Assembly (NCBI RefSeq): GCF_003992255.1 | Contig: NZ_RQVA01000011.1 | Span: 1 to 64,000, forward strand | DNA: 64,000 bases | Direction: 5' to 3' | From: F0422 sp003992255 | GTDB taxonomy: Bacteria; Bacillota; Negativicutes; Veillonellales; Veillonellaceae | Part shown: positions 43,498 to 51,949 of the stretch, one piece after another | How the letters are laid out: each line of letters starts with the position of its first letter | Position numbering within the stretch: position 1 is the first letter of the stretch | Made by a program: the position numbers and the translations under genes | The notes under the pieces: generated by a model | The model's database searches: none | Told to the model about the DNA's origin: nothing | Seen by the model: only the letters and a program-made list of their open reading frames with translations

Positions 43498-44922
43498 TTA
43501 TTCGTTTTCGTGACCTTTATGCCACCAAGTAATACCTTTTTGAGTTGGTAAGATATCGCGGACGAAGATTGGATCTTCGATGCCTTCTGCTTTTTGAGCA
43601 AAGTAATCTTTCAATGCAATGGTAGCTAATTTTCCTAGGCGTAGGATAGTAGTTACGTTACATAATACTAGGAAGGCCATGAATAAGTCAGCTAAATTCC
43701 AAACAAAGTTTAATTCGGATACACAACCGATATATACCATGATAATTACAAGAGCACGGAATAGATTGATGGCAAACTTGTTGTTTTTTGTCATGTGTGC
43801 AATGTTTACTTCACCATAGAAATAGTTGCCGATGATGGAGCTGTAGGCAAACATGAATACAAATAAAGCAATCAAAGCAGGCGCCCAGGAGCCTAATTGT
43901 TGACCAATACTATGTTGTACTAATGCTATCCCTGTTAAATCTGTGTGAGCATAATCGCCAGATACTAAGACGATGAATGCAGAAGCGCTACATACAAGAA
44001 TTGTATCTACGAATACTCCAAGGGACATGATTAAACCTTGTTTTACAGGGTGGTTTACATCAGCAGAAGCAGATGCGTTTGGTACAGAACCTTCGCCGGC
44101 TTCGTTGGAGAATAGACCACGTTTGATCCCTTGCATAACAGCAGCGCCCACAAATCCACCTGCGGCAGAATCAAATGTGAAAGCATTTGTGAAGATAGCT
44201 GCGATAACGGATGGGAACACAGAGATGTTAGCAAGGACAATGTATATAGAAATTAACACATATAGACCAGCCATGAATGGCACTAAAAACTCAGCTGTTT
44301 GGGCAATACGTTTTGCACCACCGAAAATAACAAGAGCGGATAAAACGGCTACGATAATACCAGATAAGGAAGGATCAATATTCCATGGTTGTAACGATAA
44401 AGCAATTGTATTTGCTTGCACAGAGTTATAGATTAAACCATAGGTTACACTGATGAGAATTGCAAATACAATGGATAGAAATGGACTGTTTAATCCATGA
44501 CGAATGTAGTAGGAAGGACCACCGCGGAAGGACCCATCAGGACGGCGTTCTTTGTAAATTTGCCCTAATGTATTCTCGATGAAACTTGTAGCGGAACCTA
44601 AAATAGCGATGAACCACATCCAGAAGATAGCGCCTGGGCCACCTAGTGAGATAGCGATAGCAATACCAGCGATGTTGCCTACACCTACGTGAGAAGCGAC
44701 ACTGATACAAAATGCTTGGAATGGGGAAATGTGATGATCACCTTTACTTTTTTCAATAGCGCCCGTTTTTAAGATACGGAACATTTCAGGAATTTTACGT
44801 ACTTGCACAAATTTTGTGATAGACGTAAACCAAAATCCTGCAATGATGAGAAGTGCGATGATAATGTAATTCCATAGAAACCCATTGACATCGCCAATTA
44901 GTTGTGAGATTTGTTCTTGCAT
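43498..44922 (-). CDS. AGCS-family sodium:amino acid symporter
   Basis: 474 residues, about 11 membrane segments, alanine or glycine:cation symporter family. Family regions: SVASHVGVGNIAGIAIAIS, FRGGPSYYI and GLFSNEAGEGSVPNASA. Imports alanine, glycine or a related amino acid with sodium. ATG 44922 is preferred over the upstream start at 44943 because AAAGGATG is suitably spaced. Single gene with its own terminator. Confidence 0.9.
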   Translation of the reverse strand: MQEQISQLIGDVNGFLWNYIIIALLIIAGFWFTSITKFVQVRKIPEMFRILKTGAIEKSKGDHHISPFQAFCISVASHVGVGNIAGIAIAISLGGPGAIFWMWFIAILGSATSFIENTLGQIYKERRPDGSFRGGPSYYIRHGLNSPFLSIVFAILISVTYGLIYNSVQANTIALSLQPWNIDPSLSGIIVAVLSALVIFGGAKRIAQTAEFLVPFMAGLYVLISIYIVLANISVFPSVIAAIFTNAFTFDSAAGGFVGAAVMQGIKRGLFSNEAGEGSVPNASASADVNHPVKQGLIMSLGVFVDTILVCSASAFIVLVSGDYAHTDLTGIALVQHSIGQQLGSWAPALIALFVFMFAYSSIIGNYFYGEVNIAHMTKNNKFAINLFRALVIIMVYIGCVSELNFVWNLADLFMAFLVLCNVTTILRLGKLATIALKDYFAQKAEGIEDPIFVRDILPTQKGITWWHKGHENE

Positions 44923-45054
44923 AAGGACATCCTTTCTTTTCACATGGACAAAGCATATATTCTATAGTATATCATAGGAAGGCTTATAAATTCTAGAAAC
45001 TTGTAGAGATACCAATAAAATATGAAAAAATATCTATCCATGAGGTGAAAAAGG

Positions 45055-45063
45055 TGTTACAAT
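45055..45063 (+). promoter_or_regulatory. Extended -10 promoter of the PotE-like gene
   Basis: TGTTACAAT: TGn extension plus TACAAT (45058-45063); the -35 (TATCCA) is weak, as usual for this class. Start near 45070, directly before the structured leader. Confidence 0.55.
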
Positions 45064-45077
45064 GAATCGATATATAA

Positions 45078-45155
45078 ATGGGACTGCGTAGCTACATCCA
45101 AACTCATTCCGTAAGGACTAGCTATGCTAGCGGTTTTGATGATACGGAAACTTGA
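45078..45155 (+). CDS. Possible 25-residue leader peptide (uORF)
   Basis: ATG 45078 to TGA 45155 in the leader of the PotE-like gene; begins MGLRSYIQTHSVRTSYASG. It starts within about 8 bases of the predicted transcript start, without a Shine-Dalgarno, so translation is uncertain. It runs through the left half of the leader structure, so a translating ribosome would disturb that fold. It does not clearly resemble the SpeFL ornithine-sensing peptide. Confidence 0.25.
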   Translation: MGLRSYIQTHSVRTSYASGFDDTET

Positions 45156-45178
45156 AATAGATTCAAGTGATGTTTGGA
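45094..45178 (+). promoter_or_regulatory. Structured leader RNA, three-way junction (candidate riboswitch)
   Basis: P1: TCCAAAC (45097-45103, extended by TCA) with GTTTGGA (45172-45178; one bulged base). P2: TTCCGTA (45107-45113) with TACGGAA (45143-45149), topped by CTAGC/GCTAG (45118-45122 with 45126-45130). P3: CTTGAA (45151-45156) with TTCAAG (45162-45167). P1 ends just before the AAAGGGG ribosome binding site. I do not recognise it as a known class (not lysine, purine, TPP or guanidine-I by their conserved motifs). Confidence 0.6.
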
Positions 45179-45192
45179 AAGGGGCTTGATAC

Positions 45193-46524
45193 ATGAACAC
45201 CACCGCTAAAAAAATGTCTGTATTCCAACTGACGTCCATTGTGGCAGCTAATATGTTGGGTGCTGGAATTATTATGCTACCATCTCAGTTAGCACAGGTA
45301 GGTACCATATCTATCTTATCGTGGTTAGTGACCGTGTTTGGGTCGTTAACTTTAGCATATATTTTTGCTCAATGTGGGCTATTTACGAAAAAGCATGGAG
45401 GCCTAGGGGGCTATGTAGAATATGGCTTTGGTCGCACAGGACACTTTATGGCAAACTATTCCTATGCCATATCCTTGGTGATCGCCAATGTAGCGATAGC
45501 AATTTCAATCATTGGCTATGGAGCTGTGCTATTTGACTTGACACCGACGCCATTAGAAGTCAGTGTAGCCACCATTATTTTGCTCATAGTAACAGCACTC
45601 GTCAATGTACGAGGTAATGCTAGCACAGGGCGTATTAGTAACATTACCATTTGGGGCACCATGCTACCAGTTTTATTTATTGGGGCCTTTGGCTGGTATT
45701 GGTTTGATTTAGATATGTATTTATCTGCATGGAATCCGCAACACTTACCAACATTTGATGCGGTAAGTCAATCGATTTCATTGACATTATGGGGATTTTT
45801 AGGGTTTGAATCTGCTGCAGCAAATGCAGATGCCGTAGAAAACCCTAAGAAAAACGTTCCCATTGCGACATTTTTTGGCACTTTGGCAGTAGCCGTGGTG
45901 TATATTGTATCGACAAATATTATGGCCGGGATTATTCCTAACCTAGAGTTAGTGAACTCTACGGCGCCATTTGGTCTTGTTTTTGCCTACATGTTTGATG
46001 GTGTAGTAGGTAAATTTGTGATGGCCTTGATGGCAATTTCCTGCTTTGGTGCTATCATGGGATGGCAATTCACATTGAGCCGTGTCTTCAAAGGCTGTGC
46101 AGAGGCAGGATTCTTTCCTAAGGTATTCGCTCGTGTAAACCGAGCAGATTCACCAGTGCGTGGGATCGTGATTCTCTTGGTGTTGCAAGGGGTCATGGCC
46201 TTGATGACGACCGATGAAAGCTTGAGTGAACAGTTTGCAGAGTTGGTGAACTTAGCGGTAGTGACGAATGTATTCCCTTACATTCTATGCTGCTTTGCGG
46301 TAAACAAAATGCTTGCTGTAGAAGGAGCTCCTGTATCGTTGCGTCGATTGATCTATGTGATGAGCTTTATTGCTATCGTCTATGATAGCTATGCTATCTA
46401 TGCGAGTGGATCCATGCCAATGCAAGGGGGTGCCATTGTGATTGCCTTTGGTTATGTGGCATATCAAGCGGCATTTCATTGGAGACCTCGTTTGGTGAAA
46501 GCCATTGGTAAGGGCGCAAATTAA
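45193..46524 (+). CDS. PotE-like putrescine/ornithine (or cadaverine/lysine) antiporter
   Basis: 443 residues, about 12 membrane segments, APC superfamily. It matches E. coli PotE along its length from memory: GAGIIMLPSQLAQVGTISI, FMANYSYAISLVIANVAIAI, GFLGFESAAANADAVENPKK and IPNLELVNSTAPFGLVFA. PotE exchanges putrescine for ornithine; CadB exchanges cadaverine for lysine. No amino acid decarboxylase gene lies nearby. ATG 45193 follows AAAGGGG. Probably controlled by the structured leader directly upstream. Confidence 0.85.
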   Translation: MNTTAKKMSVFQLTSIVAANMLGAGIIMLPSQLAQVGTISILSWLVTVFGSLTLAYIFAQCGLFTKKHGGLGGYVEYGFGRTGHFMANYSYAISLVIANVAIAISIIGYGAVLFDLTPTPLEVSVATIILLIVTALVNVRGNASTGRISNITIWGTMLPVLFIGAFGWYWFDLDMYLSAWNPQHLPTFDAVSQSISLTLWGFLGFESAAANADAVENPKKNVPIATFFGTLAVAVVYIVSTNIMAGIIPNLELVNSTAPFGLVFAYMFDGVVGKFVMALMAISCFGAIMGWQFTLSRVFKGCAEAGFFPKVFARVNRADSPVRGIVILLVLQGVMALMTTDESLSEQFAELVNLAVVTNVFPYILCCFAVNKMLAVEGAPVSLRRLIYVMSFIAIVYDSYAIYASGSMPMQGGAIVIAFGYVAYQAAFHWRPRLVKAIGKGAN

Positions 46525-46884
46525 TAAAATAGAATATAAAGTGAATGCATGCACATATAAAAGTTTAGTCATATTTTGTAAAACTTCATGAAACTTTCAT
46601 AAATATTGTGTATTATATTCTCAGAAGTGTTAATACTGTATCAAGAACTACGTTTTGGTACAGTATTTCTTTTTTCTTTCATAGTGTCGATAGTCATGAG
46701 GATAAGGAATTTTTTTGAAGTTAAATCCTATGTTCCTACTATCCATTGATGAAAGATAAATATCAAATATAGAGGTATAACAATAGTTGTAAAATTTATA
46801 TGTATACTGGGCATATACATGGTAGTGTCATGTATGTAATGGGAAGATACACATACGTATTGAGTGATAGAAAGGTGAATAGAA
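46525..46884. other. Intergenic region before the second trimeric adhesin
   Basis: Contains the terminator at 46632-46676, a second short inverted repeat ATACATG/CATGTAT (46815-46835) in the presumed leader of the adhesin, and no gene that I can support. No strong promoter stands out. Confidence 0.5.
46632..46676 (+). terminator. Terminator between the PotE-like gene and the adhesin gene
   Basis: AATACTGTA (46632-46640) with TACAGTATT (46659-46667); the inner bases extend the stem; tail TCTTTTTTC. About 110 bases after the PotE-like stop. Confidence 0.8.
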
Positions 46885-48819
46885 ATGAATCAAATGTATC
46901 GAGTTGTATGGAACAAAACAAAAAATATGTATGTAGTAGTGTCTGAATTGGCGAGTACTGTCAATGGTAAAGCAGTGAAAGCAGGCGTATTAGGTGCTGT
47001 TTTAGCAGTAACAGCTTTTGTAGGGCCTGTACATGCTGCATTGAATGAAGCGGGTACTGGTGGAGACTCAAATGTTGCTTTTGGAGAAGCCTCCTCAGCA
47101 CAAGGAGCTAATAGCGTAGCTATCGGTAATAATGCTAGTACCGAAGGGGCTAATACAGTGGCACAAGGCGTAGGGGCTCTAGCAAAAGAAGCGAATAGTG
47201 TTGCTATTGGTGCGAATGCTAGTACTACAGGTGAAAATGCAGTAGCTATTGGCACAGGTAGTAAATCTGGTAGTGCTGGTAATAGTGGACAGTCTACCGT
47301 AGCTATTGGTGGTAGTGCGCAAGCTACAAGCAATCGTGCAGTTGCTATTGGGGATAGTGCCAAATCTTCTTGGTATGGTATTGCTATTGGTGCTCGTGTA
47401 GAAGCAAATCCTACAAGTGTCGCCATTGGTGGTGGTTACAATGCAGCAGAAGCAGCTAGAACAACGATGCCACATTCTGTCGCATTGGGTACTTATGCAA
47501 AAACAACGGCAGCAGTAGATACAGCAGAAGCTACAGTGACAGCAAATGGTACATCCTTAAAATTCACTGGCTTTGCAGGTGATGGAAAAGCGAATGGAGA
47601 AGGATTTGTTGTCTCTATTGGTACAGCGGGTAAAGAAAAGCAAATCCAAAATGTAGCAGCAGGTCAAATTACGGCTACATCTACAGATGCAGTGAATGGT
47701 AGCCAATTACATGCTGTAGCAAGCACGATGAGCACTATCGCAGGGTCTGTAAAAACTATCTTAGGCGGCAATGCAGCCGTAGCAGACACAGGTGCTATTA
47801 CAATGACAAATATTGGTGGCACAGGCAAGAATACAATTGAAGAATCTATTAAAGCAACAAAAACAGAAGTAGCAGCAGGGAAAAATGTAACTGTAACTCC
47901 ATCTACTGGTGCAAATGGCCAATCTGTGTATACCGTGGCAGTTAAAGACGATATTACATTGAATAGTGTTACAACAGGTACTACAAAAGTAGATGCTAAT
48001 GGTGTTACTATTGGTGGTAAAAATTATGTATCCTCTAATGGATTAAATGCAAATGGCCAAGCTGTTACCAATGTGGGTAATGGAAGTATTGTAGCTGATT
48101 CTAAAGATGCTGTGAATGGCGGACAATTACATAGTGAACTTGAGAAAAAGGCTGATAAATCTGAGCTAAATACAATGAAACAAGATGTGAATACTGTTAA
48201 AGAGACTGTAAATACTATCAAAAAAGATGTATCCACAACTAAAGAGGCTGTTGGAAAAAATACAACTGAGATTTCTAATATTAAGAAAGATGTTTCTAAG
48301 GTGAAACAAGACGTGAATACAGTGAAAAATGATGTATCTACTATGAAAGACAGCATTGAAGAAACAATTAACGAAAAAATAAAAGAGATCAATGCTAATA
48401 CATCTAATACCAGTCAAAATATGAATGCCTTAGAAAACCGTGTAAACTCTCGCATGGACAAAGCAGTAGCTGGTTCTGCAGCCTTGGCAGCATTACATCC
48501 ATTAGATTTTGATGAAAATGACAAATGGAATGTGGCGGCAGGCTATGGTAGTTATGGCAGCGGTAATGCGCTAGCATTAGGTGCTTTCTACCGTCCTAAT
48601 GAAGACACTATGTTCAGCATTGGTGGTGCTATGGGCAATGGCCAAAATATGGTCAATGTAGGCGTGAGCCTTAAATTAGGCCAACATAATGGTGTATCCA
48701 AATCCAGAAAGGCTATGGCTCAAGAAATTGATGTTTTAAAAGCTCAATTGCAAGAACAAGATCAAAAAATTGCTATGTTGATGAATGCTATGGCAAATAT
48801 ACAACAAGCAGGAAAATAA
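46885..48819 (+). CDS. Trimeric autotransporter adhesin with YadA head
   Basis: 644 residues. Extended signal peptide (MNQMYRVVWNKTKNMYVVVS; cleavage near residue 51). Head (about 60-215) of repeated SVAIG/AVAIG-type YadA motifs; two neck motifs, TSTDAVNGSQLHAV and SKDAVNGGQLHSE; a coiled-coil stalk of heptads (repeated NTVK/TIKKDV units, about 430-520); YadA-type anchor starting near AALAALHPLDF and ending VSLKLGQ; and a post-barrel coiled coil of about 40 residues. Surface adhesin, trimer in the outer membrane. GAAAGGTG precedes the ATG. Confidence 0.93.
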   Translation: MNQMYRVVWNKTKNMYVVVSELASTVNGKAVKAGVLGAVLAVTAFVGPVHAALNEAGTGGDSNVAFGEASSAQGANSVAIGNNASTEGANTVAQGVGALAKEANSVAIGANASTTGENAVAIGTGSKSGSAGNSGQSTVAIGGSAQATSNRAVAIGDSAKSSWYGIAIGARVEANPTSVAIGGGYNAAEAARTTMPHSVALGTYAKTTAAVDTAEATVTANGTSLKFTGFAGDGKANGEGFVVSIGTAGKEKQIQNVAAGQITATSTDAVNGSQLHAVASTMSTIAGSVKTILGGNAAVADTGAITMTNIGGTGKNTIEESIKATKTEVAAGKNVTVTPSTGANGQSVYTVAVKDDITLNSVTTGTTKVDANGVTIGGKNYVSSNGLNANGQAVTNVGNGSIVADSKDAVNGGQLHSELEKKADKSELNTMKQDVNTVKETVNTIKKDVSTTKEAVGKNTTEISNIKKDVSKVKQDVNTVKNDVSTMKDSIEETINEKIKEINANTSNTSQNMNALENRVNSRMDKAVAGSAALAALHPLDFDENDKWNVAAGYGSYGSGNALALGAFYRPNEDTMFSIGGAMGNGQNMVNVGVSLKLGQHNGVSKSRKAMAQEIDVLKAQLQEQDQKIAMLMNAMANIQQAGK

Positions 48820-48840
48820 TAAAAAACTAAAGTGAATATG

Positions 48841-48886
48841 AAAAAGAGGAAGATGGCTGATTAAAAGTCAATCTTCCTCTTTTTTA
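48841..48886 (+). terminator. Terminator of the YadA-head adhesin gene
   Basis: AAAAAGAGGAAGAT (48841-48854) and its complement (48871-48884), T-run. Confidence 0.9.
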
Positions 48887-49120
48887 TAAATATATAAAAA
48901 ATAAATGGGGCTGTATAACAGGTAGAATTTATGATTTGTGAAATACAATTTATATGTAGGGGGATATATTCGTTAAACAGGTGAAATCAAGATGATAATT
49001 GTCGCATATATAAACCTGTATTTATCAGGGTTATCTACTGTTATGGATGGTTGCGTATAGTCTAGATAAAGCCTTATCTTAAGGGGGTTGTAGACCTTTG
49101 CGAAATGAATACTTTAAAAC
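48887..49120. other. Gene-free stretch after the adhesin
   Basis: AT-rich with no open frame I can support; a short hairpin GATAA/TTATC lies near 49066. GGGGCTGTATAACAG at about 48905 faintly resembles the dispersed repeat at 30567 and 43383. Confidence 0.4.
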
Positions 49121-49150
49121 TTGATTTTAAATATCTAGTTATGCTATATT
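49121..49150 (+). promoter_or_regulatory. Promoter candidate of a small RNA
   Basis: TTGATT (49121-49126), 18-base spacer, TATATT (49145-49150). No coding gene follows on this strand before the terminator at 49234. Confidence 0.5.
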
Positions 49151-49156
49151 TGAAAA

Positions 49157-49264
49157 GCAATGTACATATAAAGGTAGATTGTAAGTTTGTTGTGATCATG
49201 CATTATGCATTTCACATAATACTAATTATAGGTAAAGGACTGACACTTGTGTCAGTCCTTTCCT
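49157..49264 (+). ncRNA. Candidate small RNA
   Basis: About 105 bases from the predicted start to a strong terminator, without an open frame with a ribosome binding site. It includes the palindromic ATGCATTATGCAT segment (49198-49210). Purely a promoter-terminator prediction. Confidence 0.4.
49234..49264. terminator. Bidirectional terminator
   Basis: AAAGGACTGACAC and GTGTCAGTCCTTT, 13-base arms. Ends the small-RNA candidate and may also serve mscL on the minus strand. Confidence 0.8.
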
Positions 49265-49322
49265 ATTAGCATTAAATAAAGTTAAAATTCAAAAAGATTG
49301 ATGCTAGTATTTGGGGAATCTA

Positions 49323-49766
49323 TCATTCTTTGATAGCCAGTTCGGCTGTGCAGTGAGGACAACGTGTTGCATCGTCAGCAATAGCTTCACGGCAATAGTC
49401 GCATTTGCGGGCTTCCACCGGTGCTTCTGCAGGTGTAAATCGCTTGATTTGGCTGATAACAGTGAAAATACAGAGCGCAATGATAAGGAACTCAAACACT
49501 GTATTCAAGAAAAGACCATAGGCTATCATAGGGATCCCAGCTGCTTTTGCTTCTGCAAAGGTAGTGGGAGCGGCACCAGTAGTTAAAGGGATAAATAAAT
49601 TCGAAAAGTCTACCCCGCCTAATAATAAACCGATAGGAGGCATCACCACATCGTTTACTAAAGAAGTAACAATTTTACCAAACGCAGCACCAATGATAAC
49701 ACCGACTGCTAAATCTACTACATTACCACGCATAGCAAAGTCTTTGAAATCTTTTAAAAAACTCAT
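49323..49766 (-). CDS. mscL: Large-conductance mechanosensitive channel with zinc ribbon
   Basis: 147 residues. MSFLKDFKDFAMRGNVVDLA and GVIIGAAFGKIV (TM1 pore helix) and a second membrane helix around 80-105 define MscL, the emergency release valve of the inner membrane. The cytoplasmic C-terminus carries CDYC...CPHC (C122, C125, C136, C139), a small zinc ribbon found in several Firmicutes homologues. ATG 49766 chosen for GGAGA upstream and the conserved N-terminus. Confidence 0.95.
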   Translation of the reverse strand: MSFLKDFKDFAMRGNVVDLAVGVIIGAAFGKIVTSLVNDVVMPPIGLLLGGVDFSNLFIPLTTGAAPTTFAEAKAAGIPMIAYGLFLNTVFEFLIIALCIFTVISQIKRFTPAEAPVEARKCDYCREAIADDATRCPHCTAELAIKE

Positions 49767-49892
49767 TATAATCTCCATTTCAAAATGCATAATATAAAAG
49801 ACATAATCTATATTATACTGCAATTACATCGAAAAAGATAGATATAAAGACAGAAGTTTAGATGGCTAGATAAGCGATGATGTATAGATTGC

Positions 49893-49941
49893 AAAAAAGC
49901 TGTCACACCATATGGGATAAGCCCAATGAATGACAGCTTTT
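49893..49941 (-). terminator. Terminator of the DeoR-type gene
   Basis: AAAGCTGTCA and TGACAGCTTT arms with T6 on the minus strand, directly after the stop codon. Confidence 0.8.
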
Positions 49942-49944
49942 GTA

Positions 49945-50700
49945 TTAACGATGATGATCTACTTCTTGGATATTGGCATAGTTTCGATAGAGCTCATTTG
50001 GTAATTTTGTAGTAATAATGGATGCTTTATCGATCGTAGCAAATGTAACAGAAGAAATATGGTCAAATTTAGAAGGATCTGCCAATACATAGGCAGTACG
50101 ACATTTTTGTATAGCTTTTTCTTTCACCGCTGCATCCAATGGATCTTCTGCTGTAAAACCAGAGCGGAAACTGATGCCGTGGGTACTAAAAAATCCTTGT
50201 GTGAAATTATAGGATTCTAGTTGGTTGAGGGCCACACTTCCTACGATAGAAGAAGAAATGGGGTTGACCGTACCCCCTAAAAGAATAACTTTCATATGGC
50301 GTGAAGCTAATAGTGTAGCATGGTGAATGCCATTTGTAACGAATGTAGCATGAGTATGCTGCAAGTAATGCAATACCATTTCTGTAGTGCTGCCTGCGTC
50401 GATAAAGATAAAGCCTGTGGAGCTAATCAATTCAGAAGCAGCTAAGGCAATCGATTCTTTGGCATCTCGATAGGTAATGGATTTAGGAAGTGTATCTAAC
50501 TCCATACTACTATGATCCGGGGTCAGACTCGTAGCCCCACCATGAACCTTTTGCAGCAACCCTTTGTTGTGTAGGTGAGCCAAATCTCTTCGAATAGTAG
50601 GGGCAGAAGAAGACAAAGCTTGCACTAACTCATGTACTGTAACAACTCGATTTTGCTTGATGCGACGTAGAATAGCGGCATAACGTTCTTCAGGAAGCAT
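49945..50700 (-). CDS. DeoR/GlpR-family transcriptional regulator
   Basis: 251 residues. N-terminal helix-turn-helix (LPEERYAAILRRIKQNRVVT, then SAPTIRRDLAHLH) and a C-terminal sugar-phosphate sensing domain (FIDAGSTTEMVLHYL, FVTNGIHHATLL, GSVALNQLESYNFTQGF). Such repressors usually respond to a phosphorylated sugar and sit beside the genes they control; here no sugar operon is adjacent, so the target is unknown. GGAGGTGATT precedes the ATG. Confidence 0.9.
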   Translation of the reverse strand: MLPEERYAAILRRIKQNRVVTVHELVQALSSSAPTIRRDLAHLHNKGLLQKVHGGATSLTPDHSSMELDTLPKSITYRDAKESIALAASELISSTGFIFIDAGSTTEMVLHYLQHTHATFVTNGIHHATLLASRHMKVILLGGTVNPISSSIVGSVALNQLESYNFTQGFFSTHGISFRSGFTAEDPLDAAVKEKAIQKCRTAYVLADPSKFDHISSVTFATIDKASIITTKLPNELYRNYANIQEVDHHR

Positions 50701-50878
50701 AGTAAAATCACCTCCAATGTATGATTAACCTAGTACTACGATAGGGAAATATAACGCATTGCGTCTATTCATTTTCCTATATTCATGGTAATATAAATGG
50801 CAAATAAATTATAGTAGGCTATGGTGGATTTCATCAAAATGTATAAAAGTAAAGGCCATATTTTGCGATAAATTAATA

Positions 50879-50909
50879 ATCCGCTCTGTGCGGATAGGAA
50901 TTGTATAAT
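50879..50909 (+). promoter_or_regulatory. dapF promoter region with inverted repeat
   Basis: TATAAT at 50904-50909; the -35 position is occupied by ATCCGC...GCGGAT (50879-50895), a six-base inverted repeat, rather than a TTGACA-like box. This suggests an operator or activator site. Confidence 0.45.
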
Positions 50910-50927
50910 ACAGATAAGGAGATACGT

Positions 50928-51767
50928 ATGAAATTAACAAAAATGCACGGTTTAGGAAATGATTTTATTGTGTTTTTTGATGATGGTACTACCACATTAG
51001 ATGTGACAACGATGGCCCGACGATTGTGTGATCGCCATACCGGCATCGGAGCCGATGGATTGGTAATTGTTATGCCATCCGAAGTAGCCGATGTAAAAAT
51101 GCGTATCATCAATTCCGATGGCAGTGAAGCAGAAATGTGCGGGAATGGCATTCGATGCTTTGCAAAATATGCCTATGATCGCAAAATTATCGGACAAGAG
51201 ACATTCACTGTAGAAACATTGGCAGGGATTATGGAGCCCACAATTATTGCAGAGCAAGGTGTGGCACAATTAGTGAAAGTAAAAATGGGCCAACCTACAT
51301 TTAAGGCTAGCCACATTCCTATGAATGTTGAATCTGAAAAAGTATTATCACATACGATTGATGTAGAGGGTGTGTCTTATGAGGTGAGCTCTGTCCTACT
51401 AGGTGTGCCGCATACCGAAGTGTTTGTGGACGATGTGACAGCAGTACCTCTTACAGTATTGGGACCAAAGATTGAAAAGCACCCATTATTTCCAAAAGGT
51501 ACCAATGTAAATTTTGTGCAAGTTGTGAATGATAGGACAGTAAAAGTCCGTACTTGGGAACGTGGAGCAGGAGCTACGCTCGCTTGTGGTACAGGCTCTT
51601 GCGCCAGCGCTGTCATGGCCCATGAGAAGGGATTCACTGGACGGTCTGTAGATGTAGAATTGTACTTGGGCACATTGCGCATCGATTATGAAGCAGATGG
51701 CACGGTATATATGACTGGGCCTGCTACAGAAGTGTTTAGCCTGGAGTTGGAGGATGTAACTTGCTAG
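50928..51767 (+). CDS. dapF: Diaminopimelate epimerase
   Basis: 279 residues; interconverts LL- and meso-diaminopimelate for lysine and peptidoglycan synthesis. The catalytic cysteines are C71 (EMCGNG) and C219 (ACGTGSC); substrate contacts N11 and the ER pair at 210-211 are present. The usual GNPH loop reads GVPH (V159), replacing an asparagine that normally contacts substrate. ATG 50928 chosen from AAGGAGA and the conserved MKLTKMHGLGNDF start. Confidence 0.93.
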   Translation: MKLTKMHGLGNDFIVFFDDGTTTLDVTTMARRLCDRHTGIGADGLVIVMPSEVADVKMRIINSDGSEAEMCGNGIRCFAKYAYDRKIIGQETFTVETLAGIMEPTIIAEQGVAQLVKVKMGQPTFKASHIPMNVESEKVLSHTIDVEGVSYEVSSVLLGVPHTEVFVDDVTAVPLTVLGPKIEKHPLFPKGTNVNFVQVVNDRTVKVRTWERGAGATLACGTGSCASAVMAHEKGFTGRSVDVELYLGTLRIDYEADGTVYMTGPATEVFSLELEDVTC

Positions 51768-51796
51768 ATAGGTGCTAGCATGTACGTATATAAAAG

Positions 51797-51839
51797 AAAA
51801 GAGGAAAGTTGATCAAGCTGTGTCAACTTTCCTCTTTTT
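51797..51839. terminator. Terminator of dapF, probably bidirectional
   Basis: AAAAGAGGAAAGTTGA (51797-51812) and its complement (51823-51838), T5. May also serve the SLH gene on the minus strand, although 110 bases away. Confidence 0.85.
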
Positions 51840-51949
51840 GTGTGAGTTATCATACTATTATAAATCTAATAGTATAGTGCGGTTTTACATCAGATACGCT
51901 TGGCTGTATTAGTTCAGTTTCCATAGAATCGTGTCAATGAATCCATACC

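Noticed and set aside
45094..45178. Lysine riboswitch upstream of the PotE-like gene
   Set aside because: The element is about 85 bases with a three-way junction; the lysine riboswitch has a five-way junction of about 170 bases and conserved core bases not seen here.
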